A DNA stretch of 41,402 bases from an uncultured Bacilli bacterium (GTDB lineage: Bacteria > Bacillota_I > Bacilli_A > RFN20 > CAG-826): positions 1 to 41,402 of the forward strand of contig CALVXH010000004.1 of assembly GCA_944368945.1 (NCBI GenBank), in the 5' to 3' direction. The position numbers and the translations under genes are program-made. Below, in pieces: positions 20,267 through 29,100 of the stretch; positions within the stretch are counted from its first letter, which is position 1; every line of letters starts with the position of its first letter. The notes under the pieces were generated by a model. The model searched no databases, was not told the origin of the DNA, and was given only the letters and a program-made list of their open reading frames with translations.

Positions 20267-21745
20267 ATGAATTATTTAGATTTAACATTAAGTGAAATTC
20301 ATGAAGCTTTAGTAAATAAACAAGTAACTCCTCTTGAACTTACTAAAGAAGCAATCAAAAGAGCTAAAGAGAATAAAGATAATGCTTTTGAAATGATTAT
20401 TGAAGAAGATGCAATTAAAAGAGCAGAAGAATTATCTAAACATGAAGTTCCTAAAGATAATTATTTTTATGGTATTCCTTATGTTGCAAAAAATAATTTG
20501 TCTACAAAAGGCTATGAAACTAATGCAAGTAGTAATATTTTAAATGGATATGTTCCACTTTTTGACGCAACAGTAATTGATGCATTAAATAAAGCAGGTG
20601 CTATTTTAATTGGAAAATCTACATTAGATGAACTCGCAATGGGTGGCACAGGTACAAGCGGACATTTAGGCACTACATATAATCCTTATGATCCAAAACA
20701 CCTCCATTTAATTGGTGGATCAAGTTGTGGAAGTGCTGTTGCTGTTGCTGATTCTATTGTTCCTTTTGCTTTAGGAAGTGATACAGGAGACTCAGTTAGA
20801 AAACCTGCAAGTCATTCAGGACTTGTTGGTTTAAAACCTACATGGGGATTAATTTCTAGATTTGGATTATTCCCATTTGCACCTTCTTTAGACCATGTTG
20901 GATTTTTCACTAGATCTGTTAAAGATAGCGCAATCGCATTAAACTTACTTGCTTTCCATGATGATAATGATTCAACTAGTTCATTTAAACCAAAAGTAGA
21001 TTATTTAAAGAACTTATCAAGTGATGTTAAAGGCAAAAAACTTGCTGTAATTACTGAAATTTTTAATTCAATTGAAGATGAAGCAATTAAATCTAGTTTC
21101 TTAAAGTTAATTGAGAAACTTAAAAATGATGGTGCTATTGTTGAATACATTAATTTTGATAATAAATTATTAAATGCTATTTATCCAACATACATGGTTA
21201 TTTCATGTGCCGAAAGTACATCTAATAATGCTAACTTAGATGGCATTAAATTTGGACCATACTTAGGTGGAAAAACTTATCAAGAAGTTATGTATAATGC
21301 CCGTACAAATGGTTTCTCTCCATTAATTAAACGTAGATTTGTTTTAGGAAGTTATTCATTGATGAGAGAAAATCAACAAGAGTTATTCTTAAGAGCACAA
21401 AAAGCTAGAAGACTTATTGTTAATAAATGTAATGAAATTTTTAAAAAATTTGATGCAATTATTTTACCAGCAAGTCCAACTCCAGCTCCATTAGAAAAGG
21501 GTAGTAACGAAAAAGTTCGTAATGATTATTTAGCTGCTGATAACTGGTTAGCAATTGGAAATTTTGGTGGTTTCCCTTCAATTACATTGCCTATGGGATT
21601 TGAAGATGAATTACCATTTGGTGTTAATATAACATGTGAGCCATTTAACGAAGTAGGCATGTTTAATATTGCTTCAAATGTTGAAAAAAATACAGGTTTT
21701 GCAGGCTTAAGTTATCAAAACCACTTAGAAAAGGAGGTAAAATAA
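20267..21745 (+). CDS. gatA: Glutamyl-tRNA(Gln) amidotransferase subunit A
   Basis: 492-residue amidase that releases ammonia from glutamine for transamidation. The Ser-cisSer-Lys triad is visible: Lys in YVAKNNL, cis-Ser in GGSSCGSA, and the nucleophile in GSDTGDSVRKPA. In most GatA these loops read GGSSGGSA and GSDTGGSIRQPA, so Cys and Asp replace two glycines here. The rest (GLVGLKPTWGLISRFGLFPFA and SLDHVG) is typical. Start ATG 20267 is supported by GGTGG at the gatC end and by the family N-terminus; the frame is open further upstream from a TTG. gatB starts one base after its stop codon. Confidence 0.96.
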   Translation: MNYLDLTLSEIHEALVNKQVTPLELTKEAIKRAKENKDNAFEMIIEEDAIKRAEELSKHEVPKDNYFYGIPYVAKNNLSTKGYETNASSNILNGYVPLFDATVIDALNKAGAILIGKSTLDELAMGGTGTSGHLGTTYNPYDPKHLHLIGGSSCGSAVAVADSIVPFALGSDTGDSVRKPASHSGLVGLKPTWGLISRFGLFPFAPSLDHVGFFTRSVKDSAIALNLLAFHDDNDSTSSFKPKVDYLKNLSSDVKGKKLAVITEIFNSIEDEAIKSSFLKLIEKLKNDGAIVEYINFDNKLLNAIYPTYMVISCAESTSNNANLDGIKFGPYLGGKTYQEVMYNARTNGFSPLIKRRFVLGSYSLMRENQQELFLRAQKARRLIVNKCNEIFKKFDAIILPASPTPAPLEKGSNEKVRNDYLAADNWLAIGNFGGFPSITLPMGFEDELPFGVNITCEPFNEVGMFNIASNVEKNTGFAGLSYQNHLEKEVK

Positions 21746-21746
21746 T

Positions 21747-23171
21747 ATGAATTTTGAAACAATTGTTGGTATTGAAATTCACGTTGAAATGAAAACAAAA
21801 TCAAAAATGTTTTCATTAGCTCCAATTACTTTTGGCGACAAACCTAATACTGAAGTTGCTTTACTTGATATGGCTTTCCCTGGAACAATGCCTAGAGTAA
21901 ATAAAGAAGCAGTTAAAAATGCAATTAGAGTAAGTAATGCATTACATATGACTATAGACCATGAATTATGGTTCGATAGAAAAAACTATTTCTATAGTGA
22001 CTTACCAAAAGGATATCAAATTACTCAACAAGCTAGACCTATTGGAAGTGAAGGATATCTTGAAATCGATTTAGATGGCGAAAAGAAAAGAATCCATGTT
22101 GAAAGACTCCATATGGAAGAAGATACATGTATGCAACACCATTTTAGCGATTATACTTTACTTGACTATAATCGTGCTGGTATTCCACTAATTGAAATTG
22201 TTTCAAAGCCTGAGATTAGAAGTGGACTTGAAGCTAGAAAATATGTTGAAAAGATTCGTGAAATTGTCACATATTCTAATGTTAGTGATGGCAAGATGGA
22301 AGAAGGATCTTTACGTTGCGATGTTAACGTTTCAATTAGACCATATGGAAGTGAAAAATTTGGTACAAAGGTTGAGGTTAAGAACCTTAACTCAATAGCT
22401 AATGTTGAAAAGGCAATTGACTTTGAAGCAAAAAGACAAAGCGAATTGCTTTTAATGGGTAAAGAAGTCGAACAAGAAACACGTAGATTTGATGAAGCTA
22501 AAAAAGAAACTGTTTTAATGAGAAAGAAAACAGATGCTGCTGATTATAAATATTTCACAGAACCAAACATCCCACCTATTAAATTAAGTGAAGAATTTAT
22601 TCAAAATGCTATTGATACATGTCCTGAACTTTATGATCATAAGTTAGAAAGATTCTTAACTGATTATAAATTAAATAGTATTGATGCTAAGATTATTCTT
22701 AGTGATGTTGAATTTGCTAATTATTATGATGAGGCAGCTAAATTTACTAAATTATATCAAGCTTTAGCTAATTATATGATTAGTGAAGTTAATGGTTATC
22801 TTAATAAAAATGATATTTCTATTTTAGAGTTCAAGGTTGAACCAAAGTTTGTTGCTGAACTTGTTGAATTAGTGCAATCTAAGCAAATTAACTCATCACA
22901 AGGCAAAGAAATCTTTGCTAAGATGGTTAAAGAAAATAAATCACCACTTAAACTTCAAAAAGAATTAGGTGCAACATTAATTAGTGATGAAGAAACTATT
23001 CGTAAACTTGTCTTAGAAGTATTAGCACAAAATGTTACTTTAAGAGATGACTATAAAGCTGGAAAAACAAGAGCTCAAGGATTCGTCATGGGTCAAATTA
23101 TGAAGAAAACTGGTGGTAAGGTTAATCCAGGCATAGCTAATAAAGTTATAGTTGAAGAACTTAAAAAATAA
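21747..23171 (+). CDS. gatB: Aspartyl/glutamyl-tRNA amidotransferase subunit B
   Basis: 474-residue GatB, the tRNA-binding kinase/transamidase subunit. It opens with TIVGIEIHVEMKTKSKMF, carries FDRKNYFYSDLPKGYQI and EVKNLNS segments, and ends with the YqeY-like tail domain (GFVMGQIMKKTGGKVNPG). It phosphorylates the glutamate on tRNA(Gln) and amidates it with ammonia from GatA. AAGGAGG lies 7-8 bases before ATG. It is the last gene of the pcrA-ligA-gatCAB run; a weak hairpin follows. Confidence 0.97.
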   Translation: MNFETIVGIEIHVEMKTKSKMFSLAPITFGDKPNTEVALLDMAFPGTMPRVNKEAVKNAIRVSNALHMTIDHELWFDRKNYFYSDLPKGYQITQQARPIGSEGYLEIDLDGEKKRIHVERLHMEEDTCMQHHFSDYTLLDYNRAGIPLIEIVSKPEIRSGLEARKYVEKIREIVTYSNVSDGKMEEGSLRCDVNVSIRPYGSEKFGTKVEVKNLNSIANVEKAIDFEAKRQSELLLMGKEVEQETRRFDEAKKETVLMRKKTDAADYKYFTEPNIPPIKLSEEFIQNAIDTCPELYDHKLERFLTDYKLNSIDAKIILSDVEFANYYDEAAKFTKLYQALANYMISEVNGYLNKNDISILEFKVEPKFVAELVELVQSKQINSSQGKEIFAKMVKENKSPLKLQKELGATLISDEETIRKLVLEVLAQNVTLRDDYKAGKTRAQGFVMGQIMKKTGGKVNPGIANKVIVEELKK

Positions 23172-23217
23172 CTATTAACTATTTTTAGTTATCTCTTAAG
23201 TTTGTATTATTTTATAT

Positions 23218-23491
23218 ATGCTCAAAGTTTTAGTAGTTGAGAATGATAATTTAGCTTTTGAGAGATTAAAAGGCTTTTAGATACCTATTCTAAAGAAAAT
23301 AATATTGAATTTTCCTTAGAAAGGTTTCTAGTGGAAAAGACTTTTTAAATAACTTACCTACTGGCTATGATATAGCTTTTTTAGATGTCAAAAAAACTAT
23401 ACAAAATTATATTAAAAATCAAGAATTAGAAGACCAATTGTCAGACAAAAGAAGTCTGAAGGAGTACAAAGACCTTTTTAAGGGTAAGTAA
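23218..23491 (+). pseudogene. Decayed response-regulator receiver domain (frameshifted fragment)
   Basis: From ATG 23218 the reading begins MLKVLVVENDNLAFERLKGF, the first strand and helix of a CheY-like receiver domain of the LytTR response-regulator type, and stops at TAG. Another frame continues as LDTYSKENNIEFSLERF, and a third as SSGKDFLNNLPTGYDIAFLDVK, the classic third strand with the phospho-acceptor Asp. After LDVK the similarity ends; the frame runs on through unrelated residues to TAA at 23489-23491. Two frameshifts and the loss of the C-terminal half show a dead gene. No kinase partner is nearby. Confidence 0.75.
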
Positions 23492-23600
23492 GAGGAACAA
23501 AGGCAATTGGGCTAACTAAAAGGACCCTGAAATCGGGGTCGCCAGTAACAAGCCTTGCAAGCTTATGTTAAAAACCGCGCCTTGTGAGACGCGGATTTTT
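23442..23600 (+). ncRNA. Unassigned structured RNA candidate ending in a terminator
   Basis: This segment is more GC-rich than its surroundings and contains a series of hairpins: TCAGAC/GTCTGA near 23450, GACCC/GGGTC near 23523-23540, AACAAGC with GCTTATGTT near 23547-23570 (one bulged base), and a final CCGCG/CGCGG terminator. I see no match to SRP RNA, tmRNA, RNase P, 6S RNA, T-box or the common riboswitches. The next gene encodes an RDD membrane protein with its own putative promoter after the terminator, so a free-standing small RNA is more likely than a leader. The 5' end is uncertain. Confidence 0.4.
23571..23600 (+). terminator. Terminator of the structured RNA segment
   Basis: CCGCG (23575-23579) pairs with CGCGG (23590-23594), with further partial pairing in the loop, followed by ATTTTT. 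It is unusually GC-rich for this genome. Confidence 0.75.
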
Positions 23601-23646
23601 AGTTATCTTATATAATATTTAAATAAATATTGTTAAAATAAGTAAG

Positions 23647-24657
23647 ATGATTAAAGAAGTAAAAAAAGCCACATTTTATAAGAGGTTTCTTGCTAGTCTA
23701 ATTGATTATGCTTTAGTATTTTTAGCTGGTCTAGGAATATTTGTATTAATAAATAGAGGTATAATTCCTTTAGGATTTAATGATAGTGAATTAAGAAGAA
23801 CTCAATTAGATTTAAAAGAAGATTCTTTTTTATTTGATATTGAATATAACGAAAGTGGTGGTTTTAAAAGGGAAGAATTATTATCTTTTAATGAAAATAA
23901 TATTACTGAATATAATAAGTTTAACGAAGTAATTAATAATTATTACTTTAATTATTTAACTAAGGAAAATAAGTCTAATAGAGACTTAAATATAGTCTTT
24001 TTTAAATTTGATATTTCTACTTTAGAAAGTAGTATTTTTAAAATTAACGATATTGATGATCCAGTTAGTGAATTTAAATTAAAAGAAACTATTTTTGATG
24101 TTAGTCTAAATAAAGAAGTTAATCTAAGCGATTCAACTAACTATTATAAAGCTATCAAAAATTATTATATGGATGAAACTAATGGTGTATATTACTATGC
24201 TGTTAATAATTTTGAAACTGAAAATTCATATAAAGAAGTTAGCACTAAATTAATGAATAATATAAATATAGAAATTACCATTGGTTTAGTGTTTTCGACC
24301 TTTGTTTTTATAGGCATACCTTCGTTAATCTTTAAACATAATGAATCAATTATTATGCATTTATTTAAACTTGGATATGTTAATCATAAAGGATATAAAA
24401 TTAACTATTTAAGTAAAATAGCTAGAGTAATCTTTTTAACGGCTTTAATAGGTTCATCAATGTATGCTTATTTTATACCTATATTAATAAATGTTTTATT
24501 ATCTTATTTTGATAAAGAAGAAGGTAAGAGTTTAATAGATATATTAAGTTATGAAATTTGTATAGATATAAAAGAATCAACTATTTATAAAGACGAAAAG
24601 GAATATATAAAAGAAAAGTATGATAAAGAAGAAAAAACGACTAGTATTGAAAACTAG
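23647..24657 (+). CDS. RDD-like integral membrane protein
   Basis: 336 residues. The N-terminus FYKRFLASLIDYALVFLAG has the Arg-Asp pattern of the RDD family within its first transmembrane helix. A large hydrophilic region of ~165 residues follows (about 50-215), then three to four more membrane segments. A second RDD-like stretch (YLSKIARVIFLTALIG) lies near 257. RDD proteins are membrane proteins of mostly unknown function, with transport or ion exchange suggested for some. The start is ATG 23647; TGTTAAAAT, an extended -10 box, ends 7 nt upstream and there is no Shine-Dalgarno sequence, so it is probably leaderless. A terminator overlaps the stop codon. Confidence 0.65.
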   Translation: MIKEVKKATFYKRFLASLIDYALVFLAGLGIFVLINRGIIPLGFNDSELRRTQLDLKEDSFLFDIEYNESGGFKREELLSFNENNITEYNKFNEVINNYYFNYLTKENKSNRDLNIVFFKFDISTLESSIFKINDIDDPVSEFKLKETIFDVSLNKEVNLSDSTNYYKAIKNYYMDETNGVYYYAVNNFETENSYKEVSTKLMNNINIEITIGLVFSTFVFIGIPSLIFKHNESIIMHLFKLGYVNHKGYKINYLSKIARVIFLTALIGSSMYAYFIPILINVLLSYFDKEEGKSLIDILSYEICIDIKESTIYKDEKEYIKEKYDKEEKTTSIEN

Positions 24658-24665
24658 TCTTTTTC
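24632..24665 (+). terminator. Intrinsic terminator overlapping the RDD gene stop codon
   Basis: GACTAGT (24639-24645) pairs with ACTAGTC (24653-24659), preceded by A residues and followed by TTTTTC. The TAG stop lies inside the 3' arm. Confidence 0.88.
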
Positions 24666-24752
24666 TTTTGATTAGGAATTTTTATTTGGTAAAAAGCATG
24701 AGCAAAAAGCCTATTAAACTAAATTTTGAAAAAAATATTTGTTATGAAAAGT

Positions 24753-25052
24753 TTATTCTTTAGTTTTTGCGTTATAAATATCTAGAGGAACAAATTTATC
24801 TTTGCCACATTTTGGACAAGTTAAAAGTGGATATTCTTCAAAACTAGGATCAAACAATTCAAAAACTATATCGGCTTCTAACTCTTCCTCATATTTGCAA
24901 TTTAGGCATTTATAGTCGATAAATTCATCATAGATATCTTGTTTTACAAAAGCTTCAATATCAACGTATTGTCCAGTGTCTTCTGCAAAAAATTCTGCTC
25001 TATCTCTTTTTTCTTTTTCTGATACAGGTACTTTTTTGATTGTAAATTTCAT
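24753..25052 (-). CDS. Small zinc-ribbon protein of unknown function
   Basis: 99 residues. Two Cys pairs, YKCLNCKYEEE near residue 49 and LTCPKCGKDK near 79, form a rubredoxin/zinc-ribbon knuckle around ~25 acidic residues. The first 45 residues are charged and carry no motif I know. There is no signal peptide or membrane helix, so it is cytoplasmic, perhaps binding nucleic acid or protein. A GGAG about 10 bases before ATG serves as ribosome binding site. It lies downstream of the DUF2130 gene on the same strand (82-bp gap) and may be co-transcribed with it. Confidence 0.65.
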   Translation of the reverse strand: MKFTIKKVPVSEKEKRDRAEFFAEDTGQYVDIEAFVKQDIYDEFIDYKCLNCKYEEELEADIVFELFDPSFEEYPLLTCPKCGKDKFVPLDIYNAKTKE

Positions 25053-25134
25053 GATGTGTTTTCTCCTATTGGTCTATTTGGAAAGAATGATTTTTCAAAA
25101 TTATAAATCATTTCATGAAAAACTTATGTAAAAA

Positions 25135-26592
25135 CTAAATATTTTCTAATTTATTTAGTTTATTTGCTAATTTTTTGATGTTGAACCTTTCAATTTTCTC
25201 TCTCATTGTATTAATTCTTTCTTCAATGATTTTCTTTAATTCAACTTCGTTTTTGTTAGCGTAAGAAATAATTTGATTATTATTAGCTCTAATTTGTTCA
25301 ATAGATTTATTTAAAGCTTCAAGAGGTTTATCAAGATAAGTTTCTTTAAGTTTTTCAAATTCAGCAACAAGATCTAAAGATGCTTTAAGCTCTAGTTTTT
25401 CTTTATTTGTTGTATTTAATAAGTCTTTAAATTTATTAGCTAATGAATAAACAAAACTTAAAAAGACAATCATATATTGAGGTCTAACTATATACATCTT
25501 TTCATATCCTAGAACCTTTTTAATTGGCGAATCATTAATTGTGTCCCATTCAAGTTCACTAACAAGTAAAGCATATTCACAGCCTTTTTTATTTCTATCT
25601 TCATCAAGTTTTTTATAGTGATCACTATTTTTCTTTTTATTAGAAGAAACATTAGATTCATTTTTCATTTCTAAGCAAACTGAGGCTAATAAATTTGATT
25701 CATTAAATTCGCTTGAAGAATACACTTTAAAGATAAAATCAGCTTTTGTACCTTTAATATCGTCTTCATTTTTAATAGCGGTGTTATCTTTATACCATTC
25801 ACAATTTTCAAATCCAGCCATACAAGCTGTACGATATTCTTCATCACAATATCTTTCTAATTCTTCACCAAGTTTTTTAACATTCAGTGAAGATTTTTGT
25901 AAACTAAGATTTTGGAATTTTTGTTCAATTTCTTCCTTAGATTTTTCAAGTGTTCTATATTCTTCGCCTTTTTCTTCTTTTAACTTAAATAAAGCAATTT
26001 CTTTTTCATTATCTTTTGAGACTAGTTGTTGCTTAAGCGATTGAATATTTGAATTTAACGAATTTATTTGTACTTCTTTTTCTCTTTCAAGTTCTAATTT
26101 TGCATTTTTTATCTCAGTTTCTTTAGTAGTGTTTAAAGTTGCGATTTTATTTTGAAGATCTTGAATTGTCGTATCTTTTTTTACTAACTCATCTTTATGA
26201 ATGCTCTTTAAAGTACTAATTTCTTGAAGCTTAGTTCTTTCTAATTCTGATTTAGCATTTGCGATTTTTAAATCTAATGAATTTTTTAAATTATCATAAT
26301 CATTATTTAGGTCTCTTATTTTGTTTTGTAACTTAAGCAATTCTTCATTATATGACTTTTCTATATCATGAATTTTATCTTTTTCTTTACTTTCTAATTC
26401 AGTAGTTAAATTACGTTTAGCTTCTTCGATTCTATGCGCAATAACATTTTCTTTTTCCTTTGCAATTAATGCATTAATACTAGTGGTGTCTACTGAAATA
26501 ACATCAGTTAATTTTATATAATCGCCAGCTTTAGCATCTTCCATTAATTCAAGTGTATCTTTATCTATAACTTTTACTTTTATTTGATTCAT
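25135..26592 (-). CDS. DUF2130 family coiled-coil protein
   Basis: 485 residues. Residues ~45-230 form a long coiled coil of Glu/Lys/Leu heptads. The C-terminal ~200 residues are the DUF2130 domain: LEMKNESNVSSNKKKNSDHY, then LDEDRNKKGCEYALLVSELE, then MYIVRPQYMIVFLSF. The conserved acidic and Lys residues with ALLVSE look nuclease-like (PD-(D/E)XK style), which is inference from pattern. GAGGT lies 7 bases before the start. It is divergent from addB with a 93-bp intergenic gap. A role in DNA metabolism next to addAB is plausible but unproven. Confidence 0.85.
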   Translation of the reverse strand: MNQIKVKVIDKDTLELMEDAKAGDYIKLTDVISVDTTSINALIAKEKENVIAHRIEEAKRNLTTELESKEKDKIHDIEKSYNEELLKLQNKIRDLNNDYDNLKNSLDLKIANAKSELERTKLQEISTLKSIHKDELVKKDTTIQDLQNKIATLNTTKETEIKNAKLELEREKEVQINSLNSNIQSLKQQLVSKDNEKEIALFKLKEEKGEEYRTLEKSKEEIEQKFQNLSLQKSSLNVKKLGEELERYCDEEYRTACMAGFENCEWYKDNTAIKNEDDIKGTKADFIFKVYSSSEFNESNLLASVCLEMKNESNVSSNKKKNSDHYKKLDEDRNKKGCEYALLVSELEWDTINDSPIKKVLGYEKMYIVRPQYMIVFLSFVYSLANKFKDLLNTTNKEKLELKASLDLVAEFEKLKETYLDKPLEALNKSIEQIRANNNQIISYANKNEVELKKIIEERINTMREKIERFNIKKLANKLNKLENI

Positions 26593-26685
26593 ATGGTTAC
26601 CTCAAAAAAATTATATCATATAAATAAAGATAACTATTTAACGAGAAATATAAAATTTAATAATGAGTTATGATAGAATAAAAGA

Positions 26686-29100
26686 ATGAAATTTTTAAAT
26701 ATTTTAAACGATAAAGAAGTGATTTTAATAATTCCTAATGAATTAAATTCATACTTTTTTGAGATTAGAAAAAAGTACCCTTCTTTAAATTTTAAAGTAT
26801 TTACCATTAACAATTTATTTAAAGAATTAAGAGGAAATTATTTAGATGATAAGGTTATAAATTTAGGTTATAAATATTTTCCTAATCTAACTTATTCATC
26901 AATTAAAGAAGTTAGTGAACTTGTCTTTAAATCTTTTAAAATACCTTCATCTAACGATAATAACTTAATTAAATTTAACGAGGCTTTAATGAAAGGAGGC
27001 TTATTAACTTTTAATGAAGATCTTAAATCACTTTTATTATCTAAAAATATTTATTTTATCAACTTTAAAGATTCCACTTTAGTTAAATCATTAATTAATG
27101 AATTAGGATTATCCAATTATAAATTTTTAGAGTTAAATGAAGTAATTGATTATAAAAAAGATGTAAAATACCATTCTTTTTTTAATATTTTTGATGAAAG
27201 TATATATGCTTTAAATACGATTTTAAATGAAGTTGATAATGGAAAAGATACAAAAGATATTAAGGGAATTTTAGATAAAGAAAGATTTAATTTTTATATT
27301 AATTTACTATTTGAAGGAATAGATGTTCCTTTTAAATTTAATAATTACTATTCATTAATAGATACTAAAACATTTAAATTTATTTATAAGTATTTAGATG
27401 ATAGTAATGTTTCTTTAATTGACTTATTAACTAAAAATAAAGAGGTAATTAATGATAATGATAATTTTGATTTAATTTTAGAATTATTTAAGACTTTTGA
27501 TATTGATAATTTAAATAATCGAAAGATGAATGTTATTGATATTTTATCTAGTAGAAATCGTAATGATTTAAATGTTATTAATGCGATTAATTTTGATAGT
27601 AGACTTACTTTTAGTATAGAAAAAGATATCTATGTTTTAGGATTAGATAATTCATTTATGCCTAAAACTAAAAAGAATAATAAAGTGTATTCTTATGACT
27701 TTAAAAATAAGCTTGGTTTAGATTCATTAAATGAAGTTAATTTAATGAATTCTAAGTTAGAAGAATCTTTTCTATTACAAGAAAATATCAAGTTTATTTC
27801 TTTCCATATAAAAGATAATGCTGGCAGATATCAAGCAAGTTATTATGTGAAGTCTTTAAAGATGGTTGAAGAAGAAAATTTAGACTTTTTAACAATGTAT
27901 AGCTTAGGTTCAATGAAAGTATTTTATAGAAATTTATTAGATAAATTTAATAAAAATGGAGAAGTTAATAATAATTTACTATTATTAAAAAAATACTTTA
28001 AAAATGAAGTTTTGCATACTTTTTCATCTAATTTTACTCCATTAACTTCATCTAATTTTGACGAAAATAAAGAGTTTTCTTATTCAAGTCTTAAAAAGTA
28101 TCATGCTTGTCCATTCTCATATTTTGTTAATTACATTTTAAAAGATAACTATTTTGAAGATACTATATTCACTAAATTTGGAAAGTTAGCTCATGAAATA
28201 CTTGCTCATATTTATGATGATAATTTTGATTTTGATAAGATTACAAATGAAGAAATTACTAAGTTTGAATTTACAAACAAAGAGAAAATTCTTTTAAAAA
28301 GATTTTTATTTGAAGTAAAAGAAACGTCTAAAAAGATACTAGAACATAAAAATAAGATGTCTTTAAAAAAAGCTTATAGCGAGCTAGATCTTAAGTATGT
28401 AATTGATGTTAATTTTAATAATGGAGAAAATGTTGAAAATAAGAAAATTAAAATTGGTGGAAGATTAGATAGGCTTATTGAAACTCAAGATGATGGATTA
28501 TATGTAATCGATTATAAGACAGGAAATGAGCCATTTAAAAAGACAGATTTTTTGGAAAGAAATTTGTCAATGCAACTACCTTTTTATCTATATTTAATTG
28601 AAAAATCAGATAATCCAATTGTTAAAGATAAATCTTTAAATGGTGCTTTTATTCAACCATTATTAAAAAACGAAGGTAAGTTTTATAATTTCTTTTCTCC
28701 AAGTGACGAAGATATAGAAAGTACTTATTTAAATGGATTTTTTATAGGAAATTATGATGTCTTATCTAAATTTGATTATTCATTAATTGAAAAAACTAAT
28801 GAAGAAGATTCTGATTTAAAGAGTGACTTCATTTTAAAACTTAAACTTAATAAACCTAAGGGTGGTAAATATTCAATAAGCAAAAGATCTTCAACATATT
28901 TAGAAGATGGTGATTTTATTGATTATGCAAATGTCGTTGAAAATTACATTATTAATTCATTTTATGGAATTAATAAGGGTAAGTTTGATATTTATCCATT
29001 ACAATGGAAATTTAATGTGACAGGAGTGAATTCTTGTCAATATTGTAATTTTAGTGATATATGTATGAAATCAACTAGAAAGGATGAAGATGGGGACTAA
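26686..29100 (+). CDS. addB: AddB-type PD-(D/E)XK exonuclease subunit (reduced N-terminus)
   Basis: 804-residue subunit of the AddAB helicase-nuclease that processes double-strand breaks for recombination. The C-terminal RecB-like nuclease is complete: GGRLDRL, then VIDYKTG with catalytic Asp and Lys, then the QLPFYLYL motif. The four iron-sulfur Cys are C475 (KYHACPFSYF) and C784, C787, C793 (CQYCNFSDIC), the same CxxCx5C spacing as in Bacillus AddB. The protein is ~350 residues shorter than Bacillus AddB (about 1166), and no Walker A is visible in the N-terminal half, so the inactive helicase part is reduced. There is no Shine-Dalgarno sequence; TAGAAT ends 6 nt before ATG, a leaderless candidate. 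It overlaps addA. Confidence 0.88.
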   Translation: MKFLNILNDKEVILIIPNELNSYFFEIRKKYPSLNFKVFTINNLFKELRGNYLDDKVINLGYKYFPNLTYSSIKEVSELVFKSFKIPSSNDNNLIKFNEALMKGGLLTFNEDLKSLLLSKNIYFINFKDSTLVKSLINELGLSNYKFLELNEVIDYKKDVKYHSFFNIFDESIYALNTILNEVDNGKDTKDIKGILDKERFNFYINLLFEGIDVPFKFNNYYSLIDTKTFKFIYKYLDDSNVSLIDLLTKNKEVINDNDNFDLILELFKTFDIDNLNNRKMNVIDILSSRNRNDLNVINAINFDSRLTFSIEKDIYVLGLDNSFMPKTKKNNKVYSYDFKNKLGLDSLNEVNLMNSKLEESFLLQENIKFISFHIKDNAGRYQASYYVKSLKMVEEENLDFLTMYSLGSMKVFYRNLLDKFNKNGEVNNNLLLLKKYFKNEVLHTFSSNFTPLTSSNFDENKEFSYSSLKKYHACPFSYFVNYILKDNYFEDTIFTKFGKLAHEILAHIYDDNFDFDKITNEEITKFEFTNKEKILLKRFLFEVKETSKKILEHKNKMSLKKAYSELDLKYVIDVNFNNGENVENKKIKIGGRLDRLIETQDDGLYVIDYKTGNEPFKKTDFLERNLSMQLPFYLYLIEKSDNPIVKDKSLNGAFIQPLLKNEGKFYNFFSPSDEDIESTYLNGFFIGNYDVLSKFDYSLIEKTNEEDSDLKSDFILKLKLNKPKGGKYSISKRSSTYLEDGDFIDYANVVENYIINSFYGINKGKFDIYPLQWKFNVTGVNSCQYCNFSDICMKSTRKDEDGD

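Larger units (their letters stand above)
23181..23608. repeat. 14-bp direct repeats flanking a pseudogene/RNA segment
   Basis: ATTTTTAGTTATCT occurs at 23181-23194 and again at 23595-23608. Between the copies are the decayed response-regulator gene and a structured RNA. The copies could mark the ends of an inserted module or be two related terminator tails. Confidence 0.45.

Noticed and set aside
23480-23600. T-box or SAM riboswitch identity for the structured RNA
   Set aside because: The ACCGCG and GGGTC fragments are superficially similar, but the conserved T-box and SAM core sequences are missing and the downstream gene does not fit.
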